Source of the DNA: Ascoidea tarda (nom. inval.)
Lineage: Eukaryota > Ascomycota > Saccharomycetes > Ascoideales > Ascoideaceae
Assembly (NCBI GenBank): GCA_030560485.1
Contig: JAKTTS010000241.1
Coordinates: 1 to 22,775 of the forward strand
DNA length: 22,775 nt
Reading direction: 5' to 3'
The notes beneath the pieces are model-generated. The model was not told where the DNA came from. It did not search any database and saw only the letters and a list, made by a program, of their open reading frames with translations. Below, piece after piece: positions 1 to 9,200 of the stretch. Every line of letters starts with the position of its first letter. Within the stretch, counting starts at the first letter, position 1. A program made the position numbers and the translations under genes.

Positions 1-36
1 GTAAATACGCTGGTTTTAATACACGTCAAAAAAAAA

Positions 37-42
37 ACGCGT
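37..42. promoter_or_regulatory. MCB element (ACGCGT) upstream of CDC21
   Basis: A perfect ACGCGT lies 86 bases before the CDC21 start codon, inside an A-rich/T-rich stretch. This is the MluI cell-cycle box bound by MBF (Mbp1/Swi6) in budding yeasts, where thymidylate synthase is a classic G1/S target. The motif is seen directly; binding is inferred. A weaker GGCGTTTTT lies at 66-74. The promoter continues beyond the left edge of the window. Confidence 0.7.
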
Positions 43-127
43 TTTGTTTCGATGTAAAAGGATTTGGCGTTTTTGATTCAATACAAGAGCTAAAATGCTG
101 TAGATTATCGTAGCCAGAGAATTGAAG

Positions 128-1042
128 ATGACAGCAGAAGACATTCCAGCAAGTAACAGAGAAGAGCAAGCCTATCTTGATCTTTGTCAAGACATTATTG
201 ACAATGGCGAAACCAGACCAGATAGAACTGGAACTGGAACAAAATCATTGTTTGCACCTCCACAGCTTCGTTTTGACTTATCAAATGACAACTTCCCGTT
301 ATTAACAACAAAAAGAGTGTTTTTAAAAGGGATAATTCATGAGCTATTGTGGTTTATTAATGGATGCACTGATGGTAAAAAGTTATCCGAAAAAGGAGTA
401 AAAATTTGGGAAGGGAATGGTTCTCGTGAATATCTTGATAAAATTGGTCTTAAAAATAATAGAGAAGGGGACCTTGGGCCTGTTTATGGGTTCCAATGGA
501 GACATTTTGGTGCTGAATATACCGATTGCGACACAGATTACAGCGGGAAAGGTATTGACCAGTTGGCTGATGTGATATGGAAATTGAAAAACAATCCTTA
601 TGATAGAAGAATTATAATGTCTGCTTGGAACCCACCAGATTTTCCAAAGATGGCTTTACCACCATGCCATGTTTTCAGCCAATTTTATGTTAATTTTCCT
701 TCTGAAGGTTCTAAACCCAAATTAAACTGTCTACTCTACCAGAGATCTTGTGATATGGGACTTGGTGTGCCTTTTAATATTGCATCATACACTTTATTAA
801 CAAAATTAATAGCAATGGTGTGTGATATGGACTGTGGAACTTTTATACATACAATGGGTGATGCCCATGTTTATAATGACCATATTGATGCAATTAGCGA
901 ACAATTGAAAAGAGTGCCCAGAACCTTTCCCAAACTTATAATAAAAAGAAAAGTAGATGATATTGATGATTTCAAGTTTGAAGATTTTGAACTAGTTGAT
1001 TACAAGCCTTACCCAAAAATTTCAATGAACATGAGTGTTTAA
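128..1042 (+). CDS. CDC21: Thymidylate synthase
   Basis: This enzyme methylates dUMP to dTMP using methylene-tetrahydrofolate, the only de novo source of thymidylate for DNA synthesis. The ATG at 128 gives 304 residues, which is the length of the Saccharomyces protein; the frame is open a little further up, but only to a TTG. Visible family features are the N-terminal PDRTGTGT folate/dUMP loop, FPLLTTKR, the ELLWF helix, [12 protein letters not shown], the [11 protein letters not shown] segment, the catalytic Cys in MALPPCH (residue 180), the [15 protein letters not shown] signature and the C-terminal MSV tail that closes over the active site. No damage is seen. An MCB box upstream suggests G1/S expression. 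The gene converges on SGO1, with 182 bases between them. Confidence 0.97.
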   Translation: MTAEDIPASNREEQAYLDLCQDIIDNGETRPDRTGTGTKSLFAPPQLRFDLSNDNFPLLTTKRVFLKGIIHELLWFINGCTDGKKLSEKGVKIWEGNGSREYLDKIGLKNNREGDLGPVYGFQWRHFGAEYTDCDTDYSGKGIDQLADVIWKLKNNPYDRRIIMSAWNPPDFPKMALPPCHVFSQFYVNFPSEGSKPKLNCLLYQRSCDMGLGVPFNIASYTLLTKLIAMVCDMDCGTFIHTMGDAHVYNDHIDAISEQLKRVPRTFPKLIIKRKVDDIDDFKFEDFELVDYKPYPKISMNMSV

Positions 1043-1224
1043 AAACTGTTTATTATGGGTTTGTACATGAAATATTTAGTAATTTTCAAACTGAATTTTT
1101 TTTGAAAATCATTGAGAATACTATAGATTGAAGAATACATATTCTGAAAATAAATTAAATAGATAATATAAGAGAATTGAATAAAATAGATTGCATTATT
1201 ACGAAAGCAGAAAAGAAATTAAAA

Positions 1225-3330
1225 CTATATTATTAAAGTGCTTCGTCTTTTTTTTTTACGTTTTACTTCTGGCCCAGTTTTTGACACTGTCCTGATTTTT
1301 TTACTTGGGAATGCTAATCTTTCAGCATCATCTGTATAATCAAATATATCCATGGGGCTCGATTTTTTGATTTCTGTCTTTGAAATATTTTTATTTTTTG
1401 AAAGATCAGTTAATGCTTTTCTTTTTTTGGGCAAACTAGTCAATATTATTTCCTCTTGAAAACCACTATCCTCTACTAATGTTATTATTTCTGAGTTTTT
1501 TCTCGAGGTTTTCTCTCTTTTTACTTGAATTTTTTCATTGTCTTTCTCAAGAGGATCGGGTCTTCTCATTTTTGCTCTTAATGAAGGCAATGTATAGTTT
1601 ATAGATTTTCCTCTAGTTCTCCTCCGACTAGAAAAATCAGTGGTTTCTTGGAACTGTTTATTTCGTTTGCTTTGAGAATTATTATTCAAATTTATTAAAG
1701 GAGGATTTTGTTTTGCTCTTATGCTTTTTTTCTGATCTTTAATAAGGATATCATTGTCTTGATTTGAAGATTTTATTTTTGAATTTGAATTTGAATTTGA
1801 ATTTGAATTTGAATTTGATTTTAATTTTAATTTTGATTTTCGTTTATCATTAATTTCTGAATGTTTATTAAAATCAATTTCAGTTTTTTTTTCTTTTTTA
1901 TTAATTGACAATTGTTTTATAGCTTTTTTGTCAATAAAATAATTGTTGAATTTTGAATTTTGAATTTTTTGACTTTTTTTCTCTTCTATTTCTTTAGAAA
2001 CGGAAATTGAAGTAGAGTTTGCTTCTATATCTAAACCGAACAACATTCTATTTTCCTTATTATCAAGCTTACAGTATTTAATATCATTACTTATACCAAC
2101 AGTAGTATTTTCTACAATTTCCAAAGTAGAGGTGGACGAATCTGAGCTTGATTTCTCTTCGTAAACAGAAAATTTAGGAAACCCAGAGCTTTTATATTTA
2201 CTCAGAAGCAAGTTATCAAAATATTGATTTTTCACTGGTGAATCTACTATATCTCTAGTTTTTAATATATTGTTATTAATATTGATTTCATCATCACTAT
2301 CAACGTCAATATCATTATCACTATCACTATCAATAATCGAATTTATTTCCAAGTTTTTGGTTTTGGTACTTTTTTTTAAATTTTCGTTATTATGATAACT
2401 ATTATTGGTGTTTGTTATATTATGATTGATATTTGTCTTATTATTATCATTTACAAATTCATCCTCATCATCGCTAATTGTTATTATATTAGTTAACATT
2501 GAGTTGTTGGTGTTTGCTGTATAGTTGAAATGAGACGTATTATCAACTGTGATCACATCATTATTTGATTTAGTGTCTTGATTAATTTCACCATTAGTAA
2601 TTGTATCTTCTTTAAATGATACAGATAAAATAGAGGACTGAGTTTTAATTGAATGTTCATTTTTATTCTGATTATTGTTATTATCTGCGAGTAAAATATG
2701 GGGATGATTATTGTCTTCATTTTCATTTTGAGATTGAGATGAATTAATTTTCAGATTATGAACAGAAATTTTCAGATCTTCAATGTCTTCTTTCTCAATT
2801 TTTTTGTCAATTTGAGATTTAGTGGTGGTATCGTTTATCTTTTCAATAGTGTTATCAAAATCTGAATCATTTTCTATATTCCTTGGTATATATATGGATT
2901 TTCTTCTTGAAGATTTTCTCTTTCTTTCGGTGACGCTAATATTGGATGGACTGAAAGCATTTATTAGATTTAAAGCATTTAGATTATTGAAAGCCGACAA
3001 ATTTAAAGATGGCAAGCCTTCTGTAGACCTCATATTTTGGAATATTTGTTACATTTCGATAAATTTTTCATTTACACCTTCTTCGATTGTAGACAATTTA
3101 TCATCAAGCCAATTTTTCTTTTCAGATTCCTTTTCGATTATATTTTTTCTCAATTCCATATTCTCAGCAATCAATTCGGATATTTTGTTTTCAAGATTTG
3201 TTATCCTTGCCATCATCAACGAGTTTCTTTTGGCCAATTCTTTATTGTTTAGAGCAAGAGTTATATGTTGATGGTTATCACTATCACTGTTTATGCTATT
3301 ATCGTTGTGATTAGGCGAAAAGTTGGCCAT
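1225..3330 (-). CDS. SGO1: Shugoshin, with one in-frame TAA at codon 94
   Basis: Shugoshin protects or regulates pericentromeric cohesin by recruiting PP2A and helps sense kinetochore tension. From the ATG at 3330 the first 93 codons encode the family coiled coil (about residues 29-93; LAKRNSLMMARITNLENKI, then NWLDDKLSTIEEGV). Codon 94 is TAA (3049-3051). The same frame continues with QIFQNM and EGLPSL and stays open for 607 codons to a TAG at 1225. The basic C-terminal SGO motif, which binds phosphorylated histone H2A, is intact (SINYTLPSLRAKMRR, about 1550-1625). The middle is Asn/Ser/Asp-rich and unordered, with an SN repeat. Continuous length would be about 701 residues. The SGO1 identity is firm. 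Whether the stop is read through, bypassed by the ATG at 3033, an error or a mutation is unknown. The gene is divergent from DAD2. Confidence 0.88.
1781..1818. repeat. GAATTT hexanucleotide run inside SGO1
   Basis: Six tandem GAATTT units read on the minus strand as alternating Ser-Asn codons. The run lies in the unordered middle of shugoshin, keeps the frame, and can vary in length by whole codons. Confidence 0.9.
3043..3051 (-). promoter_or_regulatory. Leaky-stop context TAA-CAA-ATA in SGO1
   Basis: On the minus strand the stop codon TAA is followed by CAAATA. This fits C-A-R-N-B-A, the downstream consensus described for efficient readthrough in Saccharomyces (as in the TMV-like CAA-YYA contexts). 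The codon before the stop is ATG, not an adenine-rich codon that would add to leakiness. An in-frame ATG sits 15 bases after the stop, so re-initiation is an alternative. The sequence match is direct; function is inferred. Confidence 0.5.
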
Positions 3331-3621
3331 AATAGCAGCATGACATTAGCAAGAACAGAAGGCAAAAAAGAGATAGGAAGGAACAATGAACAGAAAAAAG
3401 CTCGCTCCAGCCTGTGATACAAAAATGGAGGAAAATAAGCTGGAGTTCTGACAGCAATTTGGATTTGGCTTTGGTTTGAAGAAGAAGAAGATTGTTCTGT
3501 TTTGTGTTTATGTTCGTTTTGTTTACGATTTCCGTTTTGGACGCTTTTTTTCCAGATCAAAAGAGAGGGAAAAGAACGAGAAGAGAAGAAAGGAAGAAGA
3601 AAAGCAGTGAAACAGAACATA
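3331..3621. promoter_or_regulatory. Shared SGO1-DAD2 divergent promoter
   Basis: These 291 bases separate two divergently transcribed chromosome-segregation genes. The DAD2-proximal end is purine-rich (about 3560-3608). The region is clearly less AT-rich than the SGO1 body. Apart from one forkhead-like site (annotated separately) I recognise no motif; no ACGCGT is present. Confidence 0.65.
3519..3526 (-). promoter_or_regulatory. Forkhead-like site GTAAACAA
   Basis: TTGTTTAC on the plus strand is GTAAACAA on the minus strand, a full match to the Fkh1/Fkh2 consensus RTAAAYAA. It sits about 96 bases before the DAD2 start and 190 before the SGO1 start. Forkhead factors drive S/G2 and G2/M genes in yeast, which would suit both neighbours. 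An 8-bp match in AT-rich DNA can occur by chance. Confidence 0.35.
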
Positions 3622-4063
3622 ATGAACAGTTTGAATGGGGTGTCAATCGATGAGCTTATTCAAGAGAAGGAGCTTGAAGAAAGGGTGTTCAGCGAAATGG
3701 CAGCTGTTGCAACTCGACTAGAGACAAAAGTGTCGACCATCGAGAGCCAGCTTGAGGACATTGGAAAGGGAACAGAAGGCAAGTATCTGAAGAAGGGTTG
3801 TTGTGGTTGAGGGAACTTGGATTTACTAACAAGAAATTGTTTCGATAGCTGTTGAATATGTGCTAAACAACTGGGTGGAAATCACCAGGTTGGTGTCGTT
3901 GGCTACAAGTATGTTTTGTCTTGTTTGCAAAGCTCTTTTTTTTTGGTGAATCTTCTACTGACAGTACGTTCTAGCGAGTCTTGTGAATTACACTGAAGAT
4001 GATTATGATGATCCCAATAAGCATCCCTTGCCTTCACCTTTTGTTCGTATTCCTCGAAAATGA
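3622..4063 (+). CDS. DAD2: DASH/Dam1 complex subunit Dad2 (three exons)
   Basis: Dad2 is a small coiled-coil subunit of the Dam1/DASH ring that couples kinetochores to microtubules. Exons are 3622-3778, 3849-3908 and 3975-4063, giving 101 residues. The joined frame reads from MNSLNGVSIDELI through a coiled coil (about 10-50), then the family core GTEAVEYVLNNW with EITRLVSLAT, and ends LPSPFVRIPRK, matching the LPLPxxxVRI tail of Dad2. Family sequence runs across both junctions, which fixes the splice sites. Without splicing the frame ends at 3810. Intron 1 is GC-AG with a perfect TACTAAC; intron 2 is GT-AG with TACTGAC. The frame extends upstream of 3622, but that part shows no family sequence. 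The gene is divergent from SGO1 and convergent with ALG8, 86 bases away. Confidence 0.9.
3779..3848 (+). other. DAD2 intron 1, GC-AG type, 70 bases
   Basis: The donor is GAAG|GCAAGT, the branch site is a perfect TACTAAC at 3824-3830 and the acceptor is GATAG at 3848. The join gives GAA-GCT-GTT (Glu-Ala-Val), as expected for the family. The nearby GTATCT at 3783 would create a stop three codons later, so the GC donor is the only one that keeps the frame. Confidence 0.85.
3909..3974 (+). other. DAD2 intron 2, GT-AG, 66 bases
   Basis: The donor is GTATGT, there is a run of T, the variant branch site is TACTGAC at 3956-3962 and the acceptor is TTCTAG at 3974. The earlier CAG at 3962-3964 overlaps the branch site and would lead to a stop. 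Use of 3974 gives TTSLVNYTEDDYDDP, which is in frame with the conserved tail. Confidence 0.83.
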
Positions 4064-4149
4064 GTGTACATTTTGGATTGAGTGGTTGTGGTATACATGT
4101 ATAGATATAATGGGGGAATTGCTATTCAAAAATCTACTGTGAATGCTAT

Positions 4150-5964
4150 TTAGTTCCACAAACTTTCATCAAGAAAGTACAACCAATTCAAAGCACACCA
4201 ACTGCTGATAATTCCGACTGAACAATAGACGCTGTAAACCATCAATCTTAAAAATTCTAGCTTTTTAATAATGGGTATCTTAATTGCAAAGATGTCTAGA
4301 AATGAGCAGATCAAAACCAAGGGAATGAAACCGATTATGTATATCAATATCAGTCGATCTAAATAAAATATCCGTCTTGTTATCAATGAGGAGTTTGAAG
4401 AACAAATCTCATCGAAAGATTTATAAAAAATTAGCAACCAAACATAAGTATAAAGTACTTTTATGACCCATTCATTGGATTTGATTAGTAGAGGGAACAA
4501 TGAGACATAGCCTGCAGATATTAGTAGATTAAATGTTAATAGTAGTCTTTTGTCTTTAATGACCAAAAAAGAGTAGGGGATGATAATGAGTAATACTGCT
4601 TTTTCATGAACATGCCAACCGAATAAAAAGGAAGAATAGCCACACAATGTCAAGCAGCCAATGAATCTGTTGAAAGTCGGTTTTATAAACAAAGGAATGA
4701 AAGAAAAAAAAAAGTAGAAGATGGTTAAAAAAAAGGTTAAGCTTGGAGGGACATTTGGCAATATGACAAATTCTATATCTTGTACTAAACCTTTGGTTGA
4801 TGAGGAGTTTAGCATTAAAGACTTGATTGATTGAACTGATGTGGTAGATTCAGCAAAGCCTAGTTTATTTAGTATTTTTGGAGCAATTGGAACATTTAAA
4901 CATAATTGGATTAAAAGCCTGTCGATAAATGAGTAAATTGCCCAGATGTTTGGTGCCCAATAGGCATGAGTAAGACCTCTTGAAAATGGAAACAATCTTC
5001 TAAATAAGTTATTTGCAACACCATAGTAAACAAAAGGACCAAAAGAAAGTGTGAAAATAAAGATTACAATTATAGCTAAGCCAAAGAGTCTTTTCCAGTT
5101 TATTAGTTTGAACAATAATTCAAGATTAGAACACTTTCTTTTTTTCAAACTTTTCAAGTTTTTAGTATTTTCGATATTTAAACATGAACGAAGTAGAAAA
5201 ACGAAAAAAGCCGGAGCTAAATATAAAAAAATGTGTTTAAAACATAAAGAAACAGCGAAAAAGAAACCACATTGCAAGAATTTTTGATTTTTTGCAGATA
5301 CAATGGAGCAAATTAGTAGACCAAATAAAAGGCCATTGTATTGAAAATGAATATGGTCTACTATCAAGAAACCTGGCGATAGAACTATGGAACTTGCCAC
5401 AACGAAGCTTTTCTGTTTTTCCTTCAATTCTGATAAGTTAATGTACCATTGTAGACTTAAAAACAACAAGATTTCGGAGACAATTACAGTCGACCTCTGA
5501 AAATAAACAGTTGGAACAGAAAAGTTGCCAACTTCCACAATTGACAAACAACCATCGTCTTTAACAATTTGGGGAACAAACTGAGATAAAGCCCATTCAA
5601 AATATGCAAAAAATGGAGGATAGTCTAAAGTCCACTGCGACGTGTGCTCCAAATACCAGTCTTTCAAGGGTAGATTGTGAGTTATTGCTAGCCAATTGCG
5701 ATGAACATCAAAATCAGTGGAATAGTAAGCAGTGAAAAGAAGTATTTTCAAACAAGCACCAGCAATCCAAATGTTGGTTAAAGAGAATTTCTTTTTGCTT
5801 GGATGCTTCAAAGTGGCATTTGCAGCTTCTTGTTTCGCAACGCCAGTGGGAGCTTTGGGCCTAGGTTTCCTTCTGAGGGGGGCAGAGGAGTCTGGGGCAG
5901 CTGTTGGAGTGGATTTGGCAGCAGAAGCTGTTGTTTCTCTGTTTTCTCTGGTCTTTTTGGGCAT
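4150..5964 (-). CDS. ALG8: Dolichyl-P-Glc:Glc1Man9GlcNAc2-PP-Dol alpha-1,3-glucosyltransferase
   Basis: Alg8 adds the second glucose to the lipid-linked oligosaccharide in the ER lumen before N-glycan transfer (GT57 family, with Alg6). The 604 residues are slightly longer than the Saccharomyces enzyme because of a basic Ala/Pro-rich cytosolic N-terminus (1-58). After the first membrane helix comes the lumenal loop STDFDVHRNWLAITHNLP (82-99), which holds the family acidic residues, then WTLDYPPFFAYFEW (111-124). FGWHVHEKAVLL (about 442-453) is the conserved late motif. Many hydrophobic helices follow, as in other GT57 enzymes. DFDVHRNW rather than the Alg6-type DFEAQRHW favours Alg8. I see one CTG codon (538). 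The frame is whole and ends in TAA. YNG1 lies upstream in tandem. Confidence 0.95.
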   Translation of the reverse strand: MPKKTRENRETTASAAKSTPTAAPDSSAPLRRKPRPKAPTGVAKQEAANATLKHPSKKKFSLTNIWIAGACLKILLFTAYYSTDFDVHRNWLAITHNLPLKDWYLEHTSQWTLDYPPFFAYFEWALSQFVPQIVKDDGCLSIVEVGNFSVPTVYFQRSTVIVSEILLFLSLQWYINLSELKEKQKSFVVASSIVLSPGFLIVDHIHFQYNGLLFGLLICSIVSAKNQKFLQCGFFFAVSLCFKHIFLYLAPAFFVFLLRSCLNIENTKNLKSLKKRKCSNLELLFKLINWKRLFGLAIIVIFIFTLSFGPFVYYGVANNLFRRLFPFSRGLTHAYWAPNIWAIYSFIDRLLIQLCLNVPIAPKILNKLGFAESTTSVQSIKSLMLNSSSTKGLVQDIEFVILPNVPPSLTFFLTIFYFFFSFIPLFIKPTFNRFIGCLTLCGYSSFLFGWHVHEKAVLLIIIPYSFLVIKDKRLLLTFNLLISAGYVSLFPLLIKSNEWVIKVLYTYVWLLIFYKSFDEICSSNSSLITRRIFYLDRLILIYIIGFIPLVLICSFLDIFAIKIPIIKKLEFLRLMVYSVYCSVGIISSWCALNWLYFLDESLWN

Positions 5965-6296
5965 TGTTCTTCGATGGAAATTTCTTCTGGTGCTGAAATT
6001 GGCACGATAAAAAGGTCGTGGACTCTGTGGCCGGGTAACGCCACCGGAAGCAGAAGCAGCACAAACAGCAGAAGAAGAAGCGAAAGAAGAAGCAAAAGAA
6101 GCAGCACAAACAACAGGGAAGAAACACTCTCAGCTGTTGACAATGTGCACCGAATCACTCAGCACCAGCATCCCATATTGATTTATTTCATCCACAGCTC
6201 TATAAAATGGCATTCCTATTGTACAAAAATTAAATAAGTTAACAAAAATTGAATCAAATCCCTAAAAAATAAAAAAAACTAATTATGTTTCCATAT
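5965..6296 (-). promoter_or_regulatory. ALG8 promoter / YNG1 3' region
   Basis: This 332-base spacer lies between two minus-strand genes. The part next to ALG8 holds a Reb1 site and a purine-rich GCAGAAGAAG tract at about 6046-6120. The part next to YNG1 (6220-6296) is AT-rich and probably carries its 3' end signals. I see no gene. Confidence 0.6.
6031..6038. promoter_or_regulatory. Reb1-type site CCGGGTAA
   Basis: CCGGGTAA (TTACCCGG on the other strand) is a full match to the Reb1 general regulatory factor consensus. It lies 67 bases before the ALG8 ATG, a usual position for keeping a nucleosome-free region. It could also block transcripts arriving from YNG1. Binding is inferred. Confidence 0.6.
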
Positions 6297-9200
6297 CTAA
6301 GATCTTGGAACAAATGAAGAACGCAACTGGCGTCGCTTGGTTATAAATAGACTATTCTCATCTTCTCTTTTTCTTTTTCCCATGTTCAATGGAATTTCCT
6401 CCTTATTGTGTTTGCCATGTTTTTCGTTTACTGGTTTTAATAAATAATTTCCATCGCTAATTGAAGTGTCAATTAAACTGGTCTCGTCAGGAAATTCCAG
6501 CATCTCTTTTGATTTGTGGTTTCTGAGCTCTCTGGTAGGAAATGTAGGAGACAGTCCAAATGCATTGGCCTCCTGTTCTCCATCGGCATTAAAAGCTTCA
6601 AGTTCTTTTAAAATTCTTTTCTTTCTCGCTTTCCTGGGTTTCATAATAGACATTTCGCTATCTGCAAGCTCACTTAGGACCTCGTTAAAAACATCCTGTT
6701 GTAATAGCTCTTCAGCCTCGTGAAGTTTCTCTGAAACTTCATTTTGAACTTCAATTGGTGTCACATCTTTAGCACCTGCTACGTTGTAAGGCTCCAATTC
6801 TTTTAAGAGTCTTCCATATCCTCTCAAAGATCTACGTTTTCTGGGGCCTGGTTTCTTTCTTCCTGCCATATTGTTGGAAGTGCATTTGTCTTCTTTAGCA
6901 ACTCTAAACCCATTTGGTGTGCAATTGAATACTTTTGTTACCTTTTTATGTCCCCAGTTGATGTGTGGTTTTTTTATGTTTCTAACAACTCTTTGAACAT
7001 TCCCCGGCTTCTTTTTTCCATTTTTTCCAATTTTATTATTATTTATTATCTGTTTTTTGTTTTTTTTCTGTTCTTCCTTTTTATCGAATTCCTCTCTGCA
7101 AGTAGGACAATACCATTTTTTTAAAGCTGATGGTGCTCGTAGCATATTAATACATGGATAATGAAACCATCCATATTTGCATGAATCGTTGTCACATCCA
7201 ATCATTGGACCATAAGAAACATCGTTGCAATAGCAATATCTCTCTTCTTCTACATCTTTATTTTTGTGTTCTTTTGTTCTCTTTGGTTTTTTTGAATTTT
7301 TTGAATTTTTAAAGGTGTTATTTTCTTTTTTTTCTGCTTTTTCTTGATTAGAATTTGTATTTTTAGTGTTAATTTCCTTTTCTTTCAGCTGATCTTCTTT
7401 GATTTTATCCAAAAGAAAGACTCTTTGGGACCGTCTTCTAATAAATTCGTTTTTCTGGTTAAAACTATTTTCTAATTTTTCTTTCTTAACTTTTTTACTT
7501 TCAAAGGTATCTATTTCTATTTCCGTTTCCATTTGTTTTTCGTTTACTGATTCATGTTCAGTATATTTTTTTCTTTTATCAAACTTGAGCAAATTCTCAT
7601 TTTTTTTAACTCCATTCCTAATATTTTTATTATTAACTGGAGTAAATATCGAAGAAGACCTAAAAGCTCTTCTGCTATTGAAGTCATTTAAAGGTATTAT
7701 GTTATTAGTGTTAAGAAAGCTATTTCTGTGTTGTTTTCTTCTTTTTGGTTTTTCTTTTTGATTGGCATTCAAATTTTTTGAAATTGTTTCAGTTTTTATA
7801 TTTTCCTGAAGGATGTTATCTTGAATTGAATGTTTATTCGGCTGATTATTTGGTTGGTCATTTTGTTGGTCATTTTGTTGGTCATTTTGTTGGTCATTTG
7901 GTTGATTATTTATTTGATTATTTATTTGATTATTTATTTGATTTGTATTTGAATATCCATTAGTTTGCTTTTCATTTCCATTTTCAATTGTATTGAATGT
8001 TTTCTGGTCAATTTCTTGAGTTAGAAGAGGGCTTTTTTCCTTTTCATTTGAACTATGAATGTCATCTTTTTCTTTATTAACAGGTTGATCTTGATTTATA
8101 ATTTTATCGGGAAATCCGTTTAGAAGTGGGGATTCAGAAACTGAAAAGTGAATATAATTATGATTTTGATTGTGATTATTTGATTGTTTTTTTGTTCTTT
8201 CTTTTCTTAATCTAGTTAAACCTTGTATATTAGAGTTATCGAAAAGCGTATTACTTCTTAATCTTGAAGCTATTCTCGGTACTATAAATTGGTTGCTGTA
8301 TTGCTTTTTCAGATTTCTTTGAGGTCTTCGAGATCTTTGAGATGAGGAGTTGTTGTTTGAGAGAGAAGTCTGGTTTTGATTCTGAGAAATGAAACCATTT
8401 TCGATATCATCATCATTATCGTTATCGATGATGTTGTTTGATGGGAGATTTAGAGGAGAGGAAAGAGATTTGGGAATTGGTAATTTAAATGTTAATCTTG
8501 GTCGCTGTTTATCATTTGATATGAGAGATGTTATAGTGGGTAATTTGGGGGATTCTTGAGATTGGTTGGTGATATTTATAGAAGGGGAGTTTGGAATAAA
8601 TGTGGAAGTATTTATAAGAGAGTCGTTAATGGAAGACAGAGGAGGAATTTTAATTTTTAGTTTTGGCAATTTTTGAGATTTAGAAGATTTTTTTAGAATT
8701 TCATTTTTTTTTAGTAAATTGTTATCCAGATGAATGTCGAAACTTTTGAAGTCGTTAACAAAGGAGAATAAGTTCTGATTTGAAGATTTGAGTAAATCTT
8801 TGAAAAACGTATCATGAGAATTGAAATTGAGAGTATTTTCTTTATTGTTGTTGTTGTTGTGGTCATTATTGTCATTAATGGTATCATTGTCATTTATGTT
8901 GGAATTAATTATATAGTCACTGAATAATAAATCGTTTGTGTAATTATTTTTGAAATTGTTTTTGTTAGTGATACTAAAGTTGTTGATGATCTTAATGATT
9001 TTATTGTTTTTTGTGTTTTTAAGTTGATTTTTATTTTTAGATGACAAGTTTTTATTAGATAAATTTTTAGATATAGATAGTTTTAAAATTGAGTAATAAT
9101 GATTGATTAAAGTATAGATTGAGTTATTTAAGTAGTTTGAAGAAAAGGTTAGTAGAGATTTAAATTTAATTGATTCCTTTTGCGATTCATAGTTTATGAG

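Noticed and set aside
3049-3051. TAA reassigned to an amino acid in this organism
   Set aside because: CDC21, ALG8, PRP16 and the permease all end at TAA exactly where their families end.
3000-3080. An intron removing the SGO1 in-frame stop
   Set aside because: No GTATGT-like donor, no TACTAAC and no fitting acceptor flank the TAA on the minus strand. The sequence directly around it looks like family sequence, so splicing it out would remove conserved residues.
2822-3271. Plus-strand frames opposite the SGO1 5' part
   Set aside because: Phe/Leu/Ile-rich antisense shadows of an Asn/Lys/Glu-rich gene, with no family features.
3783-3788. GTATCT as the donor of DAD2 intron 1
   Set aside because: Joining it to the acceptor at 3848 gives a TGA within three codons and destroys the conserved EAVEYVL sequence.
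5808-6158. Leu/Cys-rich frames over the ALG8 promoter
   Set aside because: They are the purine-rich GCAGAAGAAG tract read in antisense frames.
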